Positions 8,035-16,336 of a DNA stretch of 35,156 nt are shown here, piece after piece; position 1 is the first letter of the stretch; every line of letters starts with the position of its first letter. A program made the position numbers and the translations under genes. The notes below the pieces were generated by a model. It did not search any database, was not told the origin of the DNA, and was given only the letters and a program-made list of their open reading frames with translations. The stretch is from Spongiibacteraceae bacterium (lineage in GTDB: Bacteria; Pseudomonadota; Gammaproteobacteria; Pseudomonadales; Dasaniaceae). The DNA lies in contig JAUXHA010000019.1 of the NCBI GenBank assembly GCA_030621845.1, positions 1 to 35,156 on the forward strand, written 5' to 3'.

Positions 8035-8885
8035 ACGTGCCCGATCAAAATCAGCTTCAAAAGGAGGGCCCCTGGTCATTTGTTACCAAGCGAACCTATC
8101 GCTCCACTGATGGTGCCGAGCACGTGTGGACGTCAAGACAGCACCGCAAAGGCTCACAAGTTCGCAGCAGGGTCAACCGCGAAGAGTTTATAACGAAGCT
8201 CAAAAAAAGCCCTTGGCAACCCAAAGAATTGAACTGGTGGATTGCCATTCTGTTTGTCGTTGGCGCGATTTTATTTTTGTTGGCAACCGCACTGAGCCTG
8301 GCACCGGAACTGGCGCGAGCATGGTCCGTGAAAACAGGGCACGTCAACCTGATTTTTTTCATTGGCTCCATCCCATTCACTATCGCAGCCTATTTACAGT
8401 TATTCCAGGCCTCTAATGCAGGTGAATTTTTCACCACAGGTACCAAGCTACCGTTAAAGACCATTATATTTGGTTGGAAACCAGGTGATATCGGTTGGCT
8501 GGGTAGCTCTTTACAGTTTATCGGTACGATTCTGTTCAACGTCAACACGTTTGATGCAATGATTCCTTCGCTCAACTGGTTCCAGCAAGATTTGTTTATC
8601 TGGACCCCAAACATTGTCGGTTCGATATTTTTTCTGGTCTCTGGTCACCTGGCCTTCCTTGAAGTTTGTCATAGCTCTTGGGCATGGAGACCAAAAACGA
8701 TTTCCTGGTGGGTCGTGATTTTTAATCTATTGGGCTGTATCGGGTTTATTCTTTCGGCAATATTTGCTGTTGTACTGCCTGGGTCTGCGAACCTGGAGGC
8801 GGTAAGTGTTTCGCTTTGGTTTATGCTGATGGGAGCCGCTGGCTTTCTCATTGGATCCGCGTTGATGCTGCCGGAAACGGCTTGA
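8031..8885 (+). CDS. Six-helix integral membrane protein, possibly YrhK-related
   Basis: A 284-aa protein of unknown function. A basic, soluble N-terminal region (about 1-65) is followed by six hydrophobic helices at about 68-92, 104-128, 155-175, 195-218, 230-256 and 264-282. Helices 2 and 4 share an IGSI.F...A/GHL pattern that resembles the YrhK-like domain, suggesting an internal repeat; this likeness is tentative. The start is uncertain: TTG at 8031 overlaps the stop of the synthetase remnant, and GTG at 8037 is another choice; neither has a clear ribosome binding site. No catalytic motif is visible. Confidence 0.65.
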   Translation: MNVPDQNQLQKEGPWSFVTKRTYRSTDGAEHVWTSRQHRKGSQVRSRVNREEFITKLKKSPWQPKELNWWIAILFVVGAILFLLATALSLAPELARAWSVKTGHVNLIFFIGSIPFTIAAYLQLFQASNAGEFFTTGTKLPLKTIIFGWKPGDIGWLGSSLQFIGTILFNVNTFDAMIPSLNWFQQDLFIWTPNIVGSIFFLVSGHLAFLEVCHSSWAWRPKTISWWVVIFNLLGCIGFILSAIFAVVLPGSANLEAVSVSLWFMLMGAAGFLIGSALMLPETA

Positions 8886-8906
8886 TAGCTCTGGCCAAAT
8901 AACGCT

Positions 8907-9071
8907 TCAGCTTGAGGCGACGCAAGACGTTTTAATCCTTCCCGCTACATCGGTGATGCGCTGAGTGGTCAGTTTATCTGGCCCCTCCTGTGTCAATATC
9001 GTTAAACAGGCTTCCTGAATCGCGCTTACCAACAATAAAGAGCGAGACTGCTTGGGTTGCTTGCGGGGCAC
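8907..9071 (-). pseudogene. Remnant N-terminus of a TetR/AcrR-family repressor
   Basis: On the minus strand, from a GTG at 9071, 54 codons read VPRKQPKQSRS, then AIQEACLTILTQEGPDKLTT and QRITDVAG. This is a clear TetR DNA-binding N-terminus (basic lead, first helix, EG....T...I...AG). The usual continuation V..G.LY.YF is absent: after AG the frame reads RIKTSCVASS and stops. Intact members have about 200 residues, so the second half of the helix-turn-helix and the whole ligand-binding domain are lost. What should follow would lie inside the membrane-protein gene, whose stop codon is only 22 bp away, so a deletion or recombination joined the two. Confidence 0.7.
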
Positions 9072-9171
9072 TGTCGACGCTTATAGCCTTGAGAAAAAAC
9101 AAAAAATGCCAGTTGAATAGAATGTAACTCCCCGTTATGTTAATCCAATCAATCAGTTTTTTGGAAACACG

Positions 9172-10323
9172 ATGTACTTTGATGTTGAATACTACTGGCG
9201 AGTCGTTAACCATGTCTGGAGTCTTAAGGAATGGAAAGGCCGTCAGGCAATGCTCTTTAAACTACTGGTGCTGATCCCGGTCACCACCCTGTTTAATAGC
9301 CTGTGCTTTTTGCTCGACTACCTGTTTTTCCCCCGCCTCTGGCAGCAAGGTGTCGACCGCCCCGTCTTTATTGTCGGTCATGCCCGCAGTGGTACCACAC
9401 TCATGCATCGGCTAATGTCTGCCGATGAGGATAAGTTTAGTTATTTTTTATACTGGGAAATGTTTTTTCCATCGCTGCTGCAAAAGAAAGTCATTCGCGC
9501 TCTTGGGTGGATAGACCACAATATCTTCGGTGGCCCGATTAAAGCGCAACTGGTGAAGTGGGATGACAAAACCTTTGGGCCCTATCGTCATATGCACAAT
9601 ATGAGCCTGTGGAATTCAGAGGAAGATCAGTTCGCCATGAAGTCCGCCTTTGTTACTCAGCAGTGGTCTCTGGATATTCCGATGATGGATATTATCGATA
9701 TGTTTCATCTCGACCAAATGCCGCAGCGAAAAAAGCGTTGGATGCATCATTACAAGGAACTGCTTAAGCGCCAACTGCTGCTCAATGGTGGCGATAAAAT
9801 TCATCTCAGTAAAAACCCGGTGATGAGCGGCTGGGTAGAGTCCATCATTGAAACCTTCCCCGATGCGCGGATTGTTGTCATGATGCGCGACCCTAAACAA
9901 TGTATTCCCAGCGTATTGAAATTGGTCGAACTGACCTGGAAAGGAAAAAAATGGACTGGTGAGGAATACCAACACTCACTCACCATGTTACGCGACATCT
10001 CCTTTGACACATTTAAAAACCCCAAAGAAAAACTGGAAAAACACGCCAACACCCCACAGATTGTCGTTGATTATCGCCAGCTAACCAGTGACCCGAGAGG
10101 CACCACCCAGCAAGTCTATCAAGCACTCGATATTGAACTATCGCAAAGCTTTGATGACTACCTGCTGGCTCAAGCAGAAACGGAAAAGAAACATAACTCC
10201 AAATTTGAATACAGTCTTGGTGATTATGATTTAGCCGAGTCCTTAATTGAATCGGAACTGGCGGAGTTTTACTCGCTCTATCAGTGGCCCACCGAAGGCA
10301 CAGAGGAAAACAATCATGAGTGA
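9172..10323 (+). CDS. PAPS-dependent sulfotransferase family protein
   Basis: A 383-aa protein that probably transfers sulfate from PAPS to an unknown hydroxyl-bearing acceptor. The 5'-phosphosulfate-binding loop is VGHARSGTT (residues 69-76 region), and the 3'-phosphate-binding segment ARIVVMMRDP..C..S is at about 232-247 with Arg239 and Ser247. LSKNP (212-216) and the C-terminal YRQL segment also fit the bacterial Stf3/omega-type group. A hydrophobic stretch (about 27-52) may hold it at the membrane. GGAAA lies before the ATG. It overlaps the next gene by 8 bp, so the two form an operon. Confidence 0.88.
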   Translation: MYFDVEYYWRVVNHVWSLKEWKGRQAMLFKLLVLIPVTTLFNSLCFLLDYLFFPRLWQQGVDRPVFIVGHARSGTTLMHRLMSADEDKFSYFLYWEMFFPSLLQKKVIRALGWIDHNIFGGPIKAQLVKWDDKTFGPYRHMHNMSLWNSEEDQFAMKSAFVTQQWSLDIPMMDIIDMFHLDQMPQRKKRWMHHYKELLKRQLLLNGGDKIHLSKNPVMSGWVESIIETFPDARIVVMMRDPKQCIPSVLKLVELTWKGKKWTGEEYQHSLTMLRDISFDTFKNPKEKLEKHANTPQIVVDYRQLTSDPRGTTQQVYQALDIELSQSFDDYLLAQAETEKKHNSKFEYSLGDYDLAESLIESELAEFYSLYQWPTEGTEENNHE

Positions 10324-11695
10324 CCACAGCCTTAACGAGACCAAAGCCGAGCTTAAATCTGCCTTTGATAATATGATTGACATGTTTCAACAGGCCCGCG
10401 ATGCCATTGATACCCCCGAGCTATTTCCGGTACCCACCACGGATCGCAACCTCGCTGAAGGCTATCGTTATGTATTGGGTTTTATGCTGAACGGCATTGA
10501 ACGCGCACTGGGCGACCCACTCTACCCACGATTTCGACGTGCGATTCAACCCATGAACCGCTCTACCATCGATAATGCTGATGCGGTTTACCTCACCACC
10601 GAGATCGATGGCAATCACAGTTACTGGCTGCGTGGCAAAGCCCTCGACAGCCGCCACTGGCAAGGCAAAGACCCCGCTAGTGGAAAAACAGCGCCTCAGT
10701 ATGTCATCTTTGAATTATCCAGCGCTTATGCCGGAGATTCAGGGGGTCTGGCAGAGATGCGACCCGGTGGCCGAATCAATACCAGCACCCTGGACAGCGA
10801 TAAAATCAAAGTGGATGCCGAAGGGTATTTTGAAATTCTAATCGCCCCGGAAAAGCCTGCCGATTATCAGGGCAACTTTATGCTCAGCAAGCGAGAGAGT
10901 CGCGGCACTGAATTTATCGGTAGATTCTTAACTTGCCGTGAATTATTTCATGATTGGGAAAATCAGGATTTACTCGATCTTGAAATTCTGCGTATTGGTG
11001 CTGAAAAAGAACCACGCCCGGCACTCGACTCACAAGGCGCTATCGCCATTATGGATCAAGTTGGTAAGGTCGCTAAAAACCATGTCCATTTCTGGAATGC
11101 TTTTAATACCATCACACTGGAAACCTATGGCAAAGTCGAAGGCGGCATTAACAGCGGTGATCCCGATGCCGCCCCCTTCATGCCGACCAACGACATGAAC
11201 CCACCCAATGCACTGGGTATTGCCACTGGCGGCGGCCAGAGCACCAATATTTATTCCGGTGGTGTTTATCTGCTAGACGATAATGAAGCATTGATTATTG
11301 AATCCACAGTACCGGTTAAACCCAGTTTTATGGGTTTTCACTTATCCAACCTATGGGGCGAGTCACTGGATTTTGAAAGTTATCAATCCAGCCTCAATGC
11401 ACAGCAAATGGAATCCGAAGACGGCCGCAACTTCCGCTGGGTGGTCTGCCACAAAGATCCCGGCATCCATAATTGGGTCGACACTACCGGCCTGGCCCAT
11501 GGCTACTTAACCATCCGCTGGACTTACCCCGAGCAGCCGCCCAGGGAACAATGGCCAACACTGCAGGTGACTAAAGTCGCTGTTGAGGAGATTGATGAAC
11601 TCTTTCCCCAAGCTACTCGTGTTAATCCGCAGCAACGGCAGGAAAATATTTTAATGCGCCACAAACATGTACAACGACGCTACAGGGAATACTAA
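10316..11695 (+). CDS. DUF1214 domain-containing protein
   Basis: A 459-aa cytoplasmic-looking protein. GYRYVLGFMLNGIE near the N-terminus, followed by DPLYPRF and then a segment beginning NADAVYLTTEIDG, is the characteristic opening of the long DUF1214 proteins. The end, with KDPGIHNWVDTTGLAHGYLT and IRW, is their conserved closing block. The function of the family is not established. The ATG at 10316 overlaps the sulfotransferase stop by 8 bp, so the pair is translationally coupled, and the protein may act on or bind the sulfotransferase substrate (inference). The stop is followed after 4 bp by the start of a truncated SDR gene, so the operon once had a third member. Confidence 0.75.
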   Translation: MSDHSLNETKAELKSAFDNMIDMFQQARDAIDTPELFPVPTTDRNLAEGYRYVLGFMLNGIERALGDPLYPRFRRAIQPMNRSTIDNADAVYLTTEIDGNHSYWLRGKALDSRHWQGKDPASGKTAPQYVIFELSSAYAGDSGGLAEMRPGGRINTSTLDSDKIKVDAEGYFEILIAPEKPADYQGNFMLSKRESRGTEFIGRFLTCRELFHDWENQDLLDLEILRIGAEKEPRPALDSQGAIAIMDQVGKVAKNHVHFWNAFNTITLETYGKVEGGINSGDPDAAPFMPTNDMNPPNALGIATGGGQSTNIYSGGVYLLDDNEALIIESTVPVKPSFMGFHLSNLWGESLDFESYQSSLNAQQMESEDGRNFRWVVCHKDPGIHNWVDTTGLAHGYLTIRWTYPEQPPREQWPTLQVTKVAVEEIDELFPQATRVNPQQRQENILMRHKHVQRRYREY

Positions 11696-11699
11696 AGTG

Positions 11700-11758
11700 A
11701 TGAATGATTTTTGTAAGCGTTATGGCCCTTGGGCATTAATTGCTGGCGGGGCGCAATT
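11700..11758 (+). pseudogene. N-terminal stub of a short-chain dehydrogenase (SDR)
   Basis: An ATG 4 bp after the DUF1214 stop opens a frame reading MNDFCKRYGPWALIAGGAQ. This is the standard N-terminus of an SDR of the F...YGPWA.I.G.S/A.G.G type, where the Rossmann loop should continue GLG or GIG. Instead the frame passes into the reverse complement of the zinc dehydrogenase gene, whose stop codon begins at 11764. About 240 residues are missing. It marks a recombination point between the sulfotransferase operon and the sugar cluster. Confidence 0.75.
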
Positions 11759-11761
11759 GCT

Positions 11762-12706
11762 TCATGGCTCTATCACCACCTTGATAGCTCCCGCCTGGCG
11801 GTCGGCGGCAATGGAAAACGCCTCAACGGCAGCATCCAGCGGCAGGCGATGGGTGATTAGCGCTTTGGCAATATTCGGGTATCGCCCCATCAGTTGTGCA
11901 GCCACATCCACATCCCGTGACAGGCCTGTTTGACTGTACATGGTCGAGGTCTCTATGGTGATGTTCCTGGCGCTGGCTTCAAAGATAGGAAATTCAACCC
12001 CCTGCCAGTAGGTTGCCAATAACAACAGTTTTGCGCGGGGGCGACACAGCTTGACCGCCTGCAGCAGGGCAGCATTATTACCTGCACATTCTATAACGAT
12101 GTCATATTCACCCTGCGGATCCAGTGTCGCGCCCAACTGTTCTGCGGCAGACTTCTGCGCATCGTGACGCGCGGCGATAGCCACTTCGGCGGCATAGGGT
12201 ACGCAGAGGGCGGCAGCGCAGAGACCGACCGGGCCTGCGCCGACAATAGCAACGCGACTGTTACCGTTAAGTGGCAGCCGCCGTATACCGTGAGCAGCCA
12301 CCGCCAGCGGTTCCACCAGGCAGGCATCTTGCACCCGTACGTTATTAGGCAGGGGGACGATACAGCGCTCCGGCACCAGAATCTCCTCGGCCATTCCCCC
12401 GTCAAGGCTGACGCCATGAACCATGCGAAAGCCATGCCGGCACATACCGTAATCGCCCTGTGTGCAGCGATCGCAATGACCACAGGGTGAGAGCGGTTCC
12501 AGGGCCACCGCGCGGCCATCGGGTAGCTCGCCTGCCACCTCATGGCCCAGTGTGCCCTGAATGGGGAAACCACTTTCTACCATGTGCAGGTCGGAGCCGC
12601 AGATACCCGCGGAGCGCACCTTGACGCGCACCCCATCACCCTGGGGCGACGGGACATCAAGCAGTTCAATTTTTTTTGCTTTGCTGCAACAGCGTACGGC
12701 TTTGAT
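11762..12706 (-). CDS. Zinc-binding polyol/alcohol dehydrogenase with a non-standard start codon
   Basis: Medium-chain dehydrogenase related to L-idonate/sorbitol dehydrogenases, about 314 aa. Catalytic zinc ligands are in GICGSDLH and GHEVAGE. The structural zinc site C..C..C.......C (CGHCDRCTQGDYGMC) is intact. The NAD-binding loop is VGAGPVG. The family N-terminus (KAVRCC..., then IELLDVPSP) is present and in frame, but there is no ATG, GTG or TTG before it: the codon in the start position is ATC at 12706, 7 nt after AGGGAG. The first standard start is an internal GTG at 12631, which would remove about 25 conserved residues and give 289 aa. It follows the epimerase gene in the sugar operon; its polyol substrate is unknown. 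Confidence 0.8.
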   Translation of the reverse strand: MKAVRCCSKAKKIELLDVPSPQGDGVRVKVRSAGICGSDLHMVESGFPIQGTLGHEVAGELPDGRAVALEPLSPCGHCDRCTQGDYGMCRHGFRMVHGVSLDGGMAEEILVPERCIVPLPNNVRVQDACLVEPLAVAAHGIRRLPLNGNSRVAIVGAGPVGLCAAALCVPYAAEVAIAARHDAQKSAAEQLGATLDPQGEYDIVIECAGNNAALLQAVKLCRPRAKLLLLATYWQGVEFPIFEASARNITIETSTMYSQTGLSRDVDVAAQLMGRYPNIAKALITHRLPLDAAVEAFSIAADRQAGAIKVVIEP

Positions 12707-12759
12707 GATGATTCTCCCTGGGCGGTAGTGAGTTTTTAATTACTGTTGTGATACAGCGT

Positions 12760-13941
12760 TTATTTTACAATGCTTTGCAGCACATCAACACAGGCACCCA
12801 GCGTATGGTAATCACATTTGGCACCGGCTGCGCTTTTTACTTTGCTGTATTGACTATTGTCTTTGCGCAGTACGCGAAACCAGGCGCCGTACTGGTGATC
12901 AATCATATATTCATCGGCGTAAGCCCATATTTTGTCGTACCAGCGCCAGTATTTCGGGTCGCCGGTAACGTCGGCTAGGCGCGCGGCGGCTGCCAGTGAT
13001 TCTGCCTGTACCCAAAAATACTTATCATCGTCACAAATAACCTTGTCGGGTGAAAAGCCATAAAGAATGCCGCCGTGCTGGTGATCCCAGCTTATCTCAA
13101 GTGAGCGATCAAATAATGCTTGTGCTCGTTCGATCATCCAGTCTTCGGCTTGAAACTGATGGAGAATAAGTAATAGTTTGGCCCATTCAACTTGATGGCC
13201 AGGCTGAAAGCCCCAGGGACGGTAGAGATTTTTTGGGTCATCTTTGTTGTAGTCCCAATCGATATCCAGGTTGGGGTGATAGTGCTCCCACACGAGTCCG
13301 TCGGATTGCTGTGCCAGCTCGCGGGTGAATTTATTGGCCAGCTCCAGGGCTCGCTGAAGATAGTGCGGTTCGTTACTTGCCTGGTATGCCGCTAATAGTG
13401 CTTCACAGGTATGCATATTGGCATTTTGGCCGCGGTAGGGCGCAATGTGGCTCCAATCCGCTGATGCCTCGTCGGCATACAAGCCCTGTTCCTTCATCCA
13501 CAGCCGGTGCTCCATGATCTGATAGCTGCGTGCCATATCAGTTTTCGCGCTTTCGATGCCGATCTCACTGGCTGCTGCAAAAGCCAGCATAACAAACGCC
13601 AGGCCGTAACAATGGTTGGTTTGGTCCTGGGGTTGGCGATCGAGGAGTGTCCAGTGATAACCCTCGCGGCTGGCATCCCAGTGGTATTCACGAATGAAGC
13701 GGATACCGTGCTCGGCATAATCCAGATAGCGTTGCTCACCAAACAATTGGTAGGCTTTACAATAGTTAAAAACCATCCGGGTACTGCTCACCAGGTGACG
13801 TACACCGGGGTCAAAAACTTCACCGTCATCGTGAAAGTTCTGGAAAAAACCACCCTGTGGATCGATGATATTGGCTTGATAAAAGTTAAGAATACTTTTT
13901 ATATGTGCGCGCAAAAAATTTTCAGATCGATAATCTTTCAT
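12760..13941 (-). CDS. AGE-family sugar 2-epimerase (probable mannose 2-epimerase)
   Basis: A 393-aa member of the N-acylglucosamine 2-epimerase/cellobiose epimerase family, cytoplasmic, expected to interconvert mannose and fructose or similar. The (alpha/alpha)6-barrel signatures are all visible: RGQNANMHTCEALLAAY, WGFQPGHQVEWAKLL with the catalytic His, W.QAE.L.A, and a C-terminal CDYH block. The ATG at 13941 forms an ATGA overlap with the kinase stop, so the longer upstream reading frame is not used. Between a fructokinase-like kinase and a hexose symporter, a mannose 2-epimerase role fits best; N-acylglucosamine as substrate is less likely because no amino-sugar genes are present. Confidence 0.85.
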   Translation of the reverse strand: MKDYRSENFLRAHIKSILNFYQANIIDPQGGFFQNFHDDGEVFDPGVRHLVSSTRMVFNYCKAYQLFGEQRYLDYAEHGIRFIREYHWDASREGYHWTLLDRQPQDQTNHCYGLAFVMLAFAAASEIGIESAKTDMARSYQIMEHRLWMKEQGLYADEASADWSHIAPYRGQNANMHTCEALLAAYQASNEPHYLQRALELANKFTRELAQQSDGLVWEHYHPNLDIDWDYNKDDPKNLYRPWGFQPGHQVEWAKLLLILHQFQAEDWMIERAQALFDRSLEISWDHQHGGILYGFSPDKVICDDDKYFWVQAESLAAAARLADVTGDPKYWRWYDKIWAYADEYMIDHQYGAWFRVLRKDNSQYSKVKSAAGAKCDYHTLGACVDVLQSIVK

Positions 13942-14903
13942 AGTGATTTCCAGTAATGGGCAACATCGGAAAACGCCGGCATAGCGGTAAAAGCACCCGC
14001 CCGCGTGACGGTGTGCGCGCCACACTGAACGCTGAAAAATAATAATGCTTCCAGTGACGATTGTTGTTTGAGTAGTTCGTCAAAAGCCTCGATCTGGCTG
14101 AGGCTAAAAAGTAACGAGCCGATAAACGCGTCCCCCGCGCCAGTAGTGTCCACGGCGGTAATTGAGGGTGGCTTGATAATGCCCTGGTGATGTTTGCTGT
14201 GATAGCAAACGGGCTGTTTGCCATCGGTGATTAAAATCAATTGCGCTGCGGCTGCTAATAATGCCTTGATATAAGCCTGTTCATCGTCACCGGCCAAATA
14301 GTGCAACTCCTCACGGGTAAATTTTAAAATTTGCGCATGGGAAAGTAATCGATTTACCTGTTCGATATTGGCGTGACCCTGTGGCCACAAATTATGCCTC
14401 AGATTAACATCAACACTCAGCAATGCGCCGGCTTCTCTCGCAATGATAGCGGCGTATTCTGTAGTTTCTGCCATATCGCTGTCGGTAAGGGTGTTGCTGC
14501 AAAAATGCACAATGCTATCGGCATTAAACCAGCGCCGATCAATTTGATCTCGTGGAAAAAGCAGGTCTGCCGTTTTGTCCCGATAAAAAGCAAAACTACG
14601 CTCACCGTCATCATCAAGCAAGACAAAGGCCAGCGCTGTTTTTGCTTGCTCGGTCATGCTCATCAGAGAGGTATCGACACCATAGCGTTGCAGTGCATCG
14701 ATAAGAAAACGGCCGAAGGCGTCGCTGCCCACTTGGCCGATAAACTTCGCCTGCCCACCCAGTTTGGCCACGGCCACGGCTGCATTGGCCGGTGCGCCGC
14801 CGGGGTATTGTCGGTAGTTAGGCAGTGTTAGCGGGCCATCAACATGCTGCCCGATGGTGAAAATATCAACCAAAGCCTCACCAAAACAGAGTACGGTTTT
14901 CAT
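13938..14903 (-). CDS. PfkB-family sugar kinase (probable fructokinase)
   Basis: A 321-aa ribokinase-fold kinase that phosphorylates a sugar with ATP. It starts KTVLCFGEALVDIF, has the substrate-binding PGGAPANAA (pattern of the ScrK/fructokinase branch), and carries the catalytic DTTGAGDAF near 252-260. The first codon is either GTG at 14906 or ATG at 14903; the ATG overlaps the symporter stop as TGATG. The 3' end overlaps the epimerase start by 4 bp. With the AGE-family epimerase next to it, fructose is the expected substrate, giving fructose 6-phosphate. Confidence 0.88.
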   Translation of the reverse strand: MKTVLCFGEALVDIFTIGQHVDGPLTLPNYRQYPGGAPANAAVAVAKLGGQAKFIGQVGSDAFGRFLIDALQRYGVDTSLMSMTEQAKTALAFVLLDDDGERSFAFYRDKTADLLFPRDQIDRRWFNADSIVHFCSNTLTDSDMAETTEYAAIIAREAGALLSVDVNLRHNLWPQGHANIEQVNRLLSHAQILKFTREELHYLAGDDEQAYIKALLAAAAQLILITDGKQPVCYHSKHHQGIIKPPSITAVDTTGAGDAFIGSLLFSLSQIEAFDELLKQQSSLEALLFFSVQCGAHTVTRAGAFTAMPAFSDVAHYWKSL

Positions 14904-16183
14904 CACGTAGTGCCTATAGCACTATCCGGTGAATCCTGTTCACCCGCGATATGACTTCCCTTCAGGGCATACCAGATAATGTAGGCATAGCAGCAGCAGG
15001 GGACAATAAAACTTAATTGTATCGAGCTACTGTCAGCCATGACCCCCTGTATCATTGGGATAAAGGCACCGCCGACAATGGCCTGGCAAAGCAGGCCCGA
15101 GCCTCGACTGGTCAACGGCCCCAGACGGCGAATGGCCAGGGTAAAGATAGTGGGGAACATCACTGAGTTGAACAGGCCTACAGCAATCACACTCCACATA
15201 GCCACGTCACCGTCGCAGCTGATGGTAAATGCCAGCAGCGTCATGGCACAGACACTATTGAAGGCCAGCACATAAATCGGTCGAACATAACGGGTAGCCA
15301 CGGCGCCAATAAAGCGACCCAGCATGGCTCCTCCCCAGTAAAAGGAAACGAGTTTTGCTGCATCGTGTGTGCTTAAGCCGGCTATATGATCTTCTACGAA
15401 AAAATCAACAAGAAAGCTGCCAATCGATACTTCGGCTCCTACATACAGGAAGATGGCCAGTGCGCCCCAGAGCAGATGTCGGTGCTGGCGTAAAGAATCC
15501 TGATGGGGTGCTCCCGCATTGTCCTCGACAGCGCTACTCACGGCCGGTAATTTCAACCGCGAAAAAATTATCGCAATCAGGATAATCACCACGGCCAGTA
15601 TCATATACGGGGCCTGCACAGATTTCGCCGAATCTGTAGCAAGCTCATTGATGGTGCCAAAAATCAACAGGGCACCAAACAAGGGCCCCAGCGTATGCCC
15701 CAGGGAGTTAATGGCTTGAGCAAAATTCAAGCGGCTGGTAGCGGTGCGTTCCGAACCAAGAATGGCGACATAGGGATTGGCAGATACCTGCAAGATGGTA
15801 ATGCCGCTGGCCAGTACAAATAACGCCAGTAAAAACACCGCATAAACTTCGTATTCCGCCGCCGGATAAAACAGCGCACACCCCGTGGCCATTAACAGCA
15901 AGCCAATGACAATCCCCCTCTTGTAAGACACCGCCTCAATCAATTTTCCAGCCAGCGGTGAAATGACAAAGTAGGCACCAAAAAAACAAAACTGCACCAG
16001 CATCGCCTGGGTGTAGCTTAGCTCAAAGGTGGCTTTAAGGTGGGGGATAAGAATGTCATTCAGGGCGGTAATAAATCCCCAGATAAAAAATAATATGGTC
16101 ATCGCTGAAAAAGCAAATATCGTACTCTCCTTGGCAGAAGGGGAGATGGAATCCGTTGATGACTTAGGGCCGTTATTCGCCAT
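14903..16183 (-). CDS. FucP-type MFS sugar/H+ symporter
   Basis: A 426-aa inner-membrane permease with 12 predicted helices. The segments FFIWGFITALNDILIPHLK and QFCFFGAYFV.SP.AG are the signature of the FHS branch (fucose, glucose/galactose and mannose importers). A short polar N-terminus (about 25 residues) precedes helix 1. Ribosome binding site AAGG lies 8 nt before the ATG. It is the first gene of a tightly packed unit (permease, kinase, epimerase, dehydrogenase), so its substrate should be the sugar handled by the epimerase, most simply mannose. No transcription regulator is found next to it. Confidence 0.9.
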   Translation of the reverse strand: MANNGPKSSTDSISPSAKESTIFAFSAMTILFFIWGFITALNDILIPHLKATFELSYTQAMLVQFCFFGAYFVISPLAGKLIEAVSYKRGIVIGLLLMATGCALFYPAAEYEVYAVFLLALFVLASGITILQVSANPYVAILGSERTATSRLNFAQAINSLGHTLGPLFGALLIFGTINELATDSAKSVQAPYMILAVVIILIAIIFSRLKLPAVSSAVEDNAGAPHQDSLRQHRHLLWGALAIFLYVGAEVSIGSFLVDFFVEDHIAGLSTHDAAKLVSFYWGGAMLGRFIGAVATRYVRPIYVLAFNSVCAMTLLAFTISCDGDVAMWSVIAVGLFNSVMFPTIFTLAIRRLGPLTSRGSGLLCQAIVGGAFIPMIQGVMADSSSIQLSFIVPCCCYAYIIWYALKGSHIAGEQDSPDSAIGTT

Positions 16184-16336
16184 TGATTTTTACCTTATAT
16201 TGTTATTGAGTAAATAGGTATTGTCGCCGTCCACATCAGTTTTCGCTTATTGACGCAAAGTTAAGCGTGAGCGCCATGGTACTTCTGCAATGGATATTAG
16301 TCTATGGCAAGCCCGAGCCATTCAGGATGTTGCCTC

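Noticed and set aside
8974-9213. 79-codon minus-strand frame before the sulfotransferase gene
   Set aside because: Another frame of the same strand carries the TetR remnant, and the end of this one overlaps the sulfotransferase start; no likeness to any family.
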